64,000 bases of DNA from Rhyacichthys aspro. Its lineage: Eukaryota; Chordata; Actinopteri; Gobiiformes; Rhyacichthyidae. Below are positions 50,201-59,789 of the stretch, one piece after another (position 1 is the first letter of the stretch; each line of letters starts with the position of its first letter). The translations under genes were made by a program, and so were the position numbers. The DNA is taken from assembly GCA_036850595.1 (NCBI GenBank), contig CM072160.1, positions 15,355,906-15,419,905 on the forward strand, written 5' to 3'. The notes below the pieces were generated by a model that was not told the origin of the DNA, did no database searches, and saw only the letters and a program-made list of their open reading frames with translations.

Positions 50201-52673
50201 GTTGCACTTTTGTTGTTGTTTAGTGACCCAATGCCAAGTTAGTAAAAGAGGCACAAAGGATGCTTTTGTAGTCTATCTGTTTATGAGAGACATGCATAAA
50301 CATTCCACACTCAAATTAAGCTTGAAGTATGCATCCATGCACAAAATTTGAACGAAACCAATTTATTTCCATTACTCTTTATGAATGTTTATTTTATTCT
50401 AATTGTTGTGTTTGAAGGACGGTGCGTATGAATATCCACACTAATAACCAGGTGACAAGGATCTACAATGTAATTGGCAAGATTACAGGCGCTCTCGAAC
50501 CTGGTATTGTATCCCATCATTTTCACTGTTTACGCATGCACCAAAGTAATAATGGGAAGACAAGTCTGAATGCAGAATACACTTTTAATCCGTCCTTTCT
50601 TTCGCTATGTGCATAGACAGATATGTTATCCTGGGAGGACACAGAGACGCCTGGGTGTTTGGAGGAATTGATCCCATGTCAGGTGCTGCAGTGGTTCATG
50701 AGACTGTCAGGAGTGCTGGCAGGCTGCTCACTAAAGGTAGCCCTCAGATAAATGAATAGAATTGTTGTCATTGTTCTGGATTATCATATTTGTGTCTGTA
50801 TCTAGGTTGGAGGCCCAGGAGGACGATAATATTTGCCAGCTGGGATGCTGAAGAGTTTGGCCTCCAGGGATCGACAGAATGGGCAGAGGTAACCACCGAA
50901 ACTATAGCCTTTCAAATAAAAAACACACCCACACTTATGCTTTAAATGAATGTATTTTTCTCTATAGGATAACGCTAAACTGCTTCAAGAGAGAGCTGTG
51001 GCTTACATTAATGCTGACTCTGCCATTGAAGGTAAATGTGTGATAATGAGCAAAATTATCTGCACGGAATCTAGTAATGCGCAGTTCCTAATCGTGTTCC
51101 TGTTCGTATTTTAGGCATGTACACGTTGAGGGTAGACTGCACACCGTCTCTGCACACTCTGGTGTATGACATAACAAAGCAGGTCAGTAAGAAACAAAGC
51201 AAAACAATGTCGCCTACACTCTTCACTGTAACATTTTGTGCATGCATGCAGATTGCCAGCCCAGAAGAAGGAGAGGAGGGACTATCTTTGTATGAAAGTT
51301 GGCATAAGAGAGATAATTGGACAAACGACCGTGATGCACCCAGGTATCACTGCCCTCTTTGTATGAAAGGCACTGATATATACAAACAAAGATTTTTATT
51401 AACAGCTCTATGAACAGAAATACTCACAAGTCAGCAGAGAAGTAAAAGAAGTATTGTGTGCACTGGCAAATACAGGACGCTTATATTTTGTGTATCTGAA
51501 TTACTGCTGAAAATTTCATAAATGTATTCAATGACAATATTTGCTCAGATCTGATCTTTTGTAGGATAAGTAAGCTGGGATCAGGCAGTGACTTTGAGGC
51601 CTATTTTATCCGTCTTGGCATTGCTTCTGGTCGAGCCAGATACACCAAGAATAAGGTCAGAGAATAATCAAATAATCATAGTATTTTGTGTTCATATCTG
51701 ACTCAAAACGTTGCCATTGTGTTTGGATTTAGAAAACAGAGCGATACAGCAGCTACCCAGTGTACCACAGTGTGTATGAAACCTTTGAGATTGTGGAGAG
51801 GTTTTATGACCCCTCCTTCAGAAGGCTTCAGGCAGTGGCTCAGGTCAGAGGAGCACTCATCTTCTCACTGGCCGATTCCCCGCTCCTACCCCTCGATGTC
51901 AATGAGTACGCAGACTCACTGAAGAAGTACGCGCAGAGCATGTCCCAATTAGCACAAAGGAACCCAGAGGAAATGCAGAAGTACCAAGTGTCATTTGGTG
52001 AGTACAGTTTTCTCACTGTCACATACTGTAGTTTATACGTTCTAATTCATTTTTCGGATTTTCTTTTGTTTTAAGATTCCCTGTTTTCAGCGGTAGAGAA
52101 CTTCACTGTTGCAGCTCAAGGTTTACATCAGAGGATACAGACCCTGAACAGAGCAGAGTAAGCTTTTTAATAGGATCTGAACAAATAGTTTGTTGCTCTG
52201 TTGTATTTTTTACTTAAATACACAGAATTGTATGTGTAACTATATTTGACATGTATTTGTATGTATTAGTCCCCTGCAGGTTCGAATCATAAATGATCAG
52301 CTCATGTACCTGGAAAGAGCTTTTATAGATCCTCTAGGTTTACCAGGCAGGCCATTTTACAGGTAAGTTAAGACAATAAGTAAGCATTATTGTGGACAGA
52401 TATAAAAGATGAAACTTGAGTTCGGAGGAGTTTTTTTTAAGTTTAATTATAACATTTATAGTACAGCATCTTCTCTGTTTCAGGCACGTGATCTTTGCTC
52501 CCAGCAGCCACAACAAATATGCAGGAGAGTCTTTCCCTGGGATCTATGATGCATTGTTTGACATTGAAAACGCAGCTTACCCAGAGAAGTCCTGGGACGA
52601 AGTGAAGCGTCAGATCAGCATCGCAGCATTCACAGTCCACGCTGCGGCCATGACACTCACATCACCTGCATGA
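47291..52673 (+). CDS. folh1: Glutamate carboxypeptidase II (FOLH1 type)
   Basis: Type II membrane zinc peptidase that releases glutamate from NAAG and from folate polyglutamates. Twenty exons: 47291-47372, 47713-47824, 48009-48195, 48458-48559, 48649-48774, 48859-48939, 49556-49661, 49779-49872, 49981-50076, 50418-50503, 50617-50736, 50806-50888, 50968-51031, 51115-51182, 51252-51343, 51565-51655, 51733-51997, 52076-52157, 52270-52362, 52484-52673 (739 aa). A short cytosolic tail and membrane anchor (MAVMALFFLGFIIGWF) precede the protease-associated, M28 peptidase and helical dimerisation domains. Zinc ligands and catalytic residues are present: GGHRDAWVFGG (His, Asp), WDAEEFGLQG (Glu-Glu), YINADSAIEG (Asp), YPVYHSVYETF (His). 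FOLH1 is favoured over NAALAD2 by EIFNTSL, GGIDPMSGAAVVHE and NPEEMQKY. Complete. Confidence 0.95.
49186..49352. repeat. Degenerate 20-23 bp minisatellite in folh1 intron
   Basis: About eight imperfect copies of TTTTAGTTGGATTTGAACAG in head-to-tail order, diverged by substitutions and small indels, within the intron between folh1 exons 6 and 7. Confidence 0.8.
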
Positions 52674-52770
52674 AGCAGTTTGAAGCATGAACTCTTGTTG
52701 TAACTTTATTTCAGAAGAATGTCAAGGAGTAGCTTAAGAACAACAATTTTACGTCCAAGGTATTTCTTTC

Positions 52771-52793
52771 AATAAATTATTTATTTTAATAAA
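52771..52793 (+). terminator. folh1: folh1 polyadenylation signals
   Basis: AATAAA occurs at 52771-52776 and 52788-52793, about 100 bp after the stop. Between them, 52780-52785 reads AATAAA on the minus strand, so transcripts from both directions could end in this patch. Confidence 0.65.
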
Positions 52794-55391
52794 GGCATAA
52801 TGTATTTTGTGCATTTTCATAAAAACGTAGAAATCTAATGATCAAGGTGCAACCAGTACGAAGACATGGCAATCAAGGAACACTGATGCAATGTGATTGG
52901 CTCTGCTTTATTAGAGACACTTCTACCTTGGCAGCAATCATGTTTATCATGCTTTTGTTCACATCCACAGTCTAAGATTGGCCAGAGAGAAGTATGTGAG
53001 TGTGTAGAGTATTTCCATTTTGACCTGAGTGTTTTTCTTCCAAAGATGGCTTCCTGTTGAGCAGCCCTGCTGGGAAAGAAAGGCATTGAAGTCTGCAGAG
53101 GTTTTGTTTGGCAGCAATTCGAGTACCTCATTCTGCAAAAACAATTTGACATGAACCATAATATGAGTTTTTGCCTCAACAAGAACTCCAGCAACTGCAA
53201 GGACAAAGTTTCTGTGTAAGAGAAATGTTCCTGGAAGTCAGCGCTTGTGAATATTTAGATCAAATGTATTCTTACCCTTCATGAAAAACAGGAACTCCAG
53301 GGCGGTGTTCACAAATTTCCACATTACTCACTGGTCCTGAGTTTAACTATTGTACACAGTAGACATGAGACCACACACAGTGAATATCTTGTGCTTTGCT
53401 AATTCTTTTTAATTATTTTAACTCAGTCTTACCTTAGAGCATCCACTATTCTAACAAGAGGTACCAATCTTCATCTTTGCACCGTCCTCTGTAAAAAAAC
53501 ATTTGTAAATTCTCTCTGAGTCTTTTGAAGCTCTATCCAAAACTATACCGACCTGTGCGTACCTTTGTTGTTGATACAGTTAGTGTTAAGGATTAGTGTC
53601 TCTAATGCTTGTGATGATGACACTTTCTTCTGCATTCGAACCAGTGGCTCCTCACCACTAAAAAAATTCTAATGATGCCCTAAATTAATAAATGATCCAA
53701 AAACACAAGAACATTCATATTTCAAACACAACTTATAACTAGGCCTAACAGTTTTTTTTGTTAGTTGTTGAGAAGTTGCACACACTTTTATACATAGGAA
53801 GTCAGAAAAGTCTGTTGTACGTCTCTTGCAGCAAGATCAACCCTGTGAAGGAGAAAAACTGAGATTCATCTTTTTGGATGTATTGGCTATTTTTATTTAC
53901 AATTTGTTATGGGAGGTTAATTCCACATGTTAAAAATGCTTACCTTAAGAGCATCATGAAACACTGGTACTCCCAGGTTCATGAGTAATAATTATAAGAA
54001 TAAAGTTTCGATCCCTTTATTATGGGGTTGTTTCTTCTACTTATTCTTCCTAGTGTCAGTTTGATTTATAGTAGCATAACTGTAGTAATAAGTTGTATCT
54101 TACAAAAAAACAAAGTCAATGAAAAAAATTGTAGATTTTTATTAAATTTAAGGGTTAACCTATTTTGTATCAGATAGCCTAATGACTGGAACTATCAATT
54201 ACTGTAATTAATGGACCGTAAGTTTAATTTGCCAATGAAGCTTTTGTCTTACCTTAAGGGTTGTTATTTGGGTCTCTGTTCACAGCTTCTGTTGTAACAT
54301 AAAACAGACATATTCCTCTTCTTTGGATAACACCATTCTTTGACAAAAAACCCTACTTTCGTCTGTGCAGACTAACAGAGACGAGAGCTGTTTATGCCTC
54401 TCCACACAACTGTATACAGCAGTAACTGAGACAAATGAGACACGAGAGGTGGATGTTTCCAGAAACAGCCAAAGATGTTTTTGAGAAGTTTCACCGACCT
54501 CTGAGACGATCAGTTAAAGTTCTGCCTATATCCACAGGGTATAAACAGGAGGCAGAGCTGAGAGTGCGTTTCTGGGAATTAATTATAGGCTACATCGTTG
54601 CAAAGGAGGATGATAATTACTTAAGTGACGACAAATAGAACTTACTTGGACCTCTCCTGACTGTCAGATTCAAGGCCTCCTGGTTGAACATAAGTGTCTA
54701 GTGCTAATTTACTATGTAGCCTAATTGTTTAGTTCTGGTGAGTCCTGGACTTGTCTATTTGTTTGAGCTGAACTGTTGTCAATTCTGTTCAACCTTTTGA
54801 ACTTGAAAACAACTCTACTTTTATACCGGGCAGTCCTGGTCTTTCTCACAACTGTTGGGGTAAACTAATATTACAGACCTTGTGCTGCCTTTAAATAAAC
54901 AATCAAGAGACTGTTCTGTCCTGACTCTCTTATTGTAATACTGCCATTCTGGAAAATAAGTAAGAGTAACAAAAACATTGTATTTATCCATGGAGATGAT
55001 TTTAACATGATGGTGATTTGCAACAACTGCCCGCACCCCATTCAGCCAACAAAAAGCTTAATTTTATCCATGGGTTGTTGCCGTGTGATTGCAGTTGCTT
55101 TGTCAAAAAAAAGAAAAAAGAAACAGGTAACAAAAAATTTTGGTTAATTTTTTTACTTTCATTTCAGATTAGATGGAAAATGTTGTACAAATAGACATGA
55201 CACTTCTCCTGTGTACTTAAAAGTACTATACTGATGGCCCTCTCCAATCATTACATCTCTCAATGACAGCTGAGGTTAGACTGTGATTAGCAGGTGATTG
55301 TACTATGGCAAACATCTCTTTTGTGTATTTTGTGGAGCCCTTTACAAAAGATGACCACCACCAGTCTTCGATCCAACATGTCCTTATAAAG
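52794..55391. other. Region between folh1 and the NLR gene
   Basis: 2.6 kb. The minus strand at 52.8-54.0 kb holds scattered exon-like pieces with LRR character (separate entry). From 54.0 to 55.39 kb I see AT-rich sequence with no convincing gene. A 67-codon plus-strand open frame at 54435-54638 has no recognised family. Confidence 0.5.
52835..53985 (-). pseudogene. Decayed LRR-like exon cluster
   Basis: Several minus-strand blocks look like LRR exons with splice borders. The best is 53657-53563 (TTTTTTTAG acceptor, GTACGC donor), an open 95 bp block reading SSSQALETLILNTNCINNK, a normal LRR pattern. Others are 53491-53425 (acceptor ACAG, donor GTAAGA), whose tail VPLVRIVDALR is in frame only after a shift; 53981-53943, ending GVPVFHDALK before GTAAGC; 53336-53276; and a terminal block from 53211 to a stop near 52959 or 52835. 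Phases do not chain cleanly and stops intervene, so I read this as a broken LRR gene part, perhaps the lost tail of the NLR upstream. Low certainty. Confidence 0.3.
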
Positions 55392-58300
55392 CTAGTCATC
55401 CTTTTGGGTTAACTCTCTCAGACATTCTTTTATGTTTTCCATCCTGTCTTGTGGACAATGTTGTATTGTCTTCTCGAGCAGTCCCCTCACCTCATCTAGT
55501 CCGCTCACCTTTGGACTACCACGGCTGTAAAGATGCCCGCTCAGCTGTTTGTCGTGGTTCTCCGGAGAAAGCAAACCACACAGAAATCTCAGGAACATGT
55601 CGTATTGGCCCAAGGGGGAGTTAAAGGTCCGATCAATGGCACACTGAACCAAATCTACAGCTGTTTTGGTTTGCTCCCTGGATGAGAAAAATTTGGGCAT
55701 GTGTAGCAAGCCTGAGTCCAGCACATTTCTTGACTCCATACGGAAGAGAGTAAAGACATACAAAGCTGCCATGAACTCCTGCAGAGAAGAGGTGACTTTT
55801 AGATCACTGACGTGGGATATGATGTTTTATAATTGCACTGTAAAACTTTACAGACAGAAAGATGTACTACCTGTACAGTGAAGTGTATGAAGCAGAACTG
55901 CCTGTTTCCAGGAGATGTTGGAGAAGGCAGCTCAGTGCACAGTCCAGAGAAGACTGTAACATCGGTGACATCCAGATTGTAGTGTTTTATGTCCTCTTCC
56001 ACAAACACACTGGCATTTCGTTCCAGCATTTTAAAAGCCATCTTCCCCAGATTCCTCAGCATCTGCCTGTCATTACTGGACCAGTTCTAAGTGGAAAGAT
56101 GACAATGACATGAACAATCAAGAAGAATTTTACACCTAAGATCTGATATTATTTATGTATTAAAGACCTTCACAAAACAATTTTAAAATTTAAAAAGTAT
56201 AGCTATTGATCCTGAATATTTTACTGCACAGCAACAACAGTTATAGTCCTAGAGCATTGGTTGCTTTAGAATCAGTGATAGTACCCAAATTGTAACTTGT
56301 TGTACTTAAGGACCATAACAAAAGTATGTATGTGTTGCTCTGCCTAATATGTATTTGTGTAATGTCAGTGTCAGAAATAATGCAGGTTTAACTCCCATGA
56401 CCAAAAAGTGTTGTTTACAAAACATAAAAGAGTATATGACTCAGTACCAGGTTTTTTTCTGCTTTTTCATAGTAAAACTGTAGCCTCCTGTTTGTCTGGA
56501 TGAGTAGCATGTTCACATAGAACATTGTCAGCTTGGGAGGGTGTGCCCCGTAGTCCTCGTTGCAGAAGTTATGGCCAAAGACTTTGGCTATGATCCAGCA
56601 GACAAAAGGCTGTCGAGCTAGAATACGGAGCGTTGGTTGCCGTTTATAATGTGCCACAATTTTAGCTCCAGTTTCTGCGTTTGAGAAGCGTTTGGTCAAG
56701 TAGTTGTCTTTCATCTCATCACTAGAGGATACACAAAAAGAAAATTCCATTTGAAGAAAAATGTCTAAATAACACATGTAGAAGTGATCAAAATTAAAAC
56801 TTTGATTAGGTCAAAGCAAAATGAAACATCTAATTAAATACCTGAATCCTTGTATTTCAGTGACAACATCAATAAATTCTGATGGAATCCTTGAGACGGC
56901 TGCTTGACGACCAAGGATCCATACATGAGCATTTGGGAACAGATTGCCCCTGATGATATTTACAATCAGATCATCTACACTTGCCGGAGTGTGGTTGTCG
57001 TTTACTATGGGAGTATTCTGGGATTTAAACCAGAATTTATTTAGTTAATTGGAAAACAAGTATTTTTAATGGGGCCAATAAATACTCACCTTCCAATCCA
57101 GAAAAGTTTGGTAGCAGTCAAATGAGTCCATTATGATAAGAAATTTGCAGTCGTCATCCAGATATTTCTTGTTTTTGCACAAAGAATTATAATATTCTAT
57201 TACATCCATGATAGACATATTTTGTGAGGAAGAAAGATTTCTGTTTCGCAGAATCCACAAAGAACTAAACGGAAGAGTGATGACAAACTGCAGATCCTAG
57301 AAAAACAAGAGAATAGTAACAGTTACATTAAAGAGTAGCATTAAAGTGCAAGTAGCGCTAAGGACTTTTTTTTAATCACCTTATTGGCTCGCTGTTCTGC
57401 CCAGTCAAAACAAAACTTCCCTACACATACAGTCATGCCAATCCCAGGAATTCCAGTGGTCAGCAGAGTGCGCACACGCTGACCATCAGGCTTCTGTAAT
57501 TGGAACAGATTGTTGAGGCTAACAGAGGTGTCTGCGTTTAGACTTTGGGGAGGTGACTGAGGGTGGCTTCTCAGCTCATGAGAGGGGTCCACGCCTCCAT
57601 AAGCAAAATGAGAAATCTCTGGTTCAACATAAACACTGTCCAGAAGATTTCGTTTTCCTGCTTGAGGTATCCCTTCATAGATGAATTGGTATTTTCTGAT
57701 TACATCCTGCTTCAGAGTAAAACGGATCAATGCTAGGAAGGAAAAAAATTGAGAGGCATTTTTTAATTGTATGGAAATAAATGTGTCCCTTTGTACCAGT
57801 GAGTTTGCTCACCTTTTTTGCAACTATTTTGTAGTTCTTCTGCCTCTTCATACTTAGTAATATTTTTAAGAGTATTTACTGTATTCGACAAGGAGCGCTC
57901 CAAACCTAATAATTATAAAAATATAAGGACAATGATAAGTTATAGTTCCGTTATAATCAATTTTTATAATGTTTTTAAAATTTAGATTGAATTTATTCTG
58001 GCTTACCAAGCAGCTCGATGATCCTATCAACAAAATCTAGTAAATCACCCTCAAATATGGATTTGAGGTTTAAATCAGACTGCCGCTGGTAAAAATTGAT
58101 CTTAAACTTGTACATCTCATCTTTGTTGAGTCCTGTCAGGGCTTTCTGGATATTCTGTATGAAGGAAGAAAATGTACAAAACAACATCAAGATGTTGGCC
58201 AAGCAACAACTTTCCCCCACTATCCAAACATTTAAAAGTAACACCAACCTTGAATACATGAGGCAGATCCTGTTCAGGGTGCAGTCTGCCTGGCTGGCCA

Positions 58301-59186
58301 TTCTCATCCGTGTACATTGCATCCTCTAGTTCAACTGGCTCTGGTGGTTCTGGTGAGTTGGTTATTAACATGTCATCTGCATCCTCTTGATCATTTTCAG
58401 AAGAATGCTCCAAATCAGAGGACCTGGCAGACAGCAAAACATTACATTCTGGTCAATTTCAATTTCAAAATCTTTAGGGAACAGTTTCCCTCTACCTCGT
58501 TTCAATGACAAGTGCTCCTGGGGGCTTTGTCTGCTGTGTTGTCCCGGTGTATTGGGTTTCTGGAGACTCAGAGCGATGCATCTGCACCCTATGGCAGGAA
58601 AAAAAAAACTTGTGCTATATCATCATGTTTTAAAGAATAAGAAGAGCAAAGTTCAGTAAATGTGCAGTGTAGAAGAAACTTTACCTGGTCCCCTCATACA
58701 CGGTAGCTTCAGGCTGGAGGACTGGGGCTGGGTGATGAAAAACTTCAGCAACTTCTTGATCACATTTGTTTTCATCTTGTTCATCCTCTGGTTCTACTGC
58801 AGTGTTTATAAAATCCTCATCATCATCATTCACACTATCACTGTCACTCTTCATTGAACCATAACTGGATGGTGGCCTTTGAAATTTCTTCCTCTCCTCC
58901 TCATCTCCATATTGGTATCTAAAGACAATGATTAAGTAAGGAGAGTATGAGGAAATATGTTTGATCCTTATAGTCTAAATGGCCCAACACTACACAATAT
59001 AAAATAGATGAGATGCTACTTGTCACCCACTTATATTCACTCTACCTCGTTCCTTAGACTACTGTTACTTTCAATGTAGAGTTTTTCATTATTTCATCTT
59101 TTTGAAATCAGAATTTAGAAAAAAGCAATAACCAAGGTGTTAAATAGAAAAACAGGTTACCCGTCTACTTCCGCGTCAGGCTCCAT
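55392..59186 (-). CDS. FISNA-NACHT NLR protein without LRRs
   Basis: Fish NLRC3-like innate immune gene. Twelve exons in frame: 59186-59161, 58918-58685, 58588-58496, 58423-58249, 58154-58007, 57905-57813, 57732-57380, 57296-57090, 57017-56842, 56721-56448, 56086-55871, 55778-55392 (793 aa). The N-terminus is acidic with the fish-NLR leader RPPSSYGSMKSDSDS, followed by a helical segment (exons 5-6), FISNA (KYQFIYEGIPQAGKRNLLDS), NACHT and a winged-helix part ending FIHFTVQEFMAALYVF. The P-loop reads GIPGIGMT: methionine replaces the nucleotide-binding lysine. Walker B is FLIIMDSFDCYQ instead of the usual FIFDGLDEC. Sensor region WILGRQAA replaces WITSRPAA. Translation stops just after CLRELTQKDD, where related proteins continue into LRRs. 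Likely a pseudo-ATPase or regulatory NLR; a dying gene is possible although all 12 exons stay open. Confidence 0.85.
57431..57454 (-). other. Altered P-loop (Walker A) of the NLR
   Basis: Codes for GIPGIGMT. The ATG codon at 57436-57434 occupies the place of the AAG/AAA lysine in GxxGxGKT. One A-to-T change from AAG would produce it. Confidence 0.85.
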
Positions 59187-59404
59187 TCTTCTATTTATTG
59201 CAGGCGACTTTAAAATAAATAGCAACCATAACTATACTGTACAAGCCTATATGCTATCATTAGCCTTCATTTAAAAATAACAATTCGTTCCACTCTGTAA
59301 CTCAAATAAACTTAAAAAATCTGAAGATAATCCGGTGATCCCTGGTTCAGAAAAAAATAATTACGTATCTTGTTTTCTTAGCTGACTCCCTTTTCATCGT
59401 TTTA

Positions 59405-59418
59405 ACTTTCGGTTTCGA
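59405..59418 (-). promoter_or_regulatory. ISRE-like element upstream of the NLR
   Basis: The minus strand reads GAAACCGAAAGT, matching the GAAANNGAAA core of the interferon-stimulated response element (core at 59407-59416). It is about 220 bp upstream of the NLR start codon in the right orientation. This suggests interferon or IRF control (inference). Confidence 0.5.
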
Positions 59419-59641
59419 AACAAGATCCGCCTCCGGATGCACCCCATCAAAATAAAAGCATTATCGTTGCGGGTAAAACAACAGTAACAAAAAATGATGG
59501 ATAACGTAAGTTTAAGCCTAATGTCGGCATATTATTTGTACATAAATTTTTGCTCTGATATGAAAATGAATAATATATCACTGTACCACAAAATTATCAC
59601 ACAAAGATGTGAAGGTTTTCCAACAATTTGCCATTTGAATC

Positions 59642-59647
59642 TTTATT
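59642..59647 (-). terminator. numa1: Candidate numa1 polyadenylation signal
   Basis: AATAAA on the minus strand, 142 bp downstream of the numa1 stop codon. Confidence 0.55.
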
Positions 59648-59789
59648 CACAAACATTAAAATATATTACATATGAAATTATGGTAAAAGGGCAAAGGCAT
59701 ATAATAAAAAATAACGTAGTGGCATGAAAATAGACAGTATGGTTAAAAATGAAAGAAAAATAACTGATTTTCAGAGGGTTCCAACTGGA

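Larger units (their letters stand above)
59187..59789. other. Intergenic region between numa1 3' end and NLR start
   Basis: 600 bp shared by the NLR promoter (59187-59500, with the ISRE-like site) and the numa1 3' UTR (59640-59789). Both genes are on the minus strand, numa1 upstream. Confidence 0.6.

Noticed and set aside
47291..52673. NAALAD2 as the identity of the folh1 gene
   Set aside because: Several positions favour FOLH1 (EIFNTSL, GGIDPMSGAAVVHE). NAALAD2 remains a weaker alternative, since the two are close paralogues and neighbours in human.
54435..54638. Plus-strand open frame of 67 codons (MRHERWMFPETAKDVF...)
   Set aside because: No recognised family and no splice or promoter context. 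Length is ordinary for chance in this sequence.
57813..58154. Pyrin-like death domain in the NLR N-terminus
   Set aside because: The helical segment has a weak death-fold look, but it fits better the helical leader seen before FISNA in other fish NLRs (IFxxxLLxFV pattern). Not called as a PYD.
59494..59727. Plus-strand open frame of 77 codons between numa1 and the NLR
   Set aside because: AT-rich, lies antisense to the numa1 3' UTR, and has no protein-family signal.
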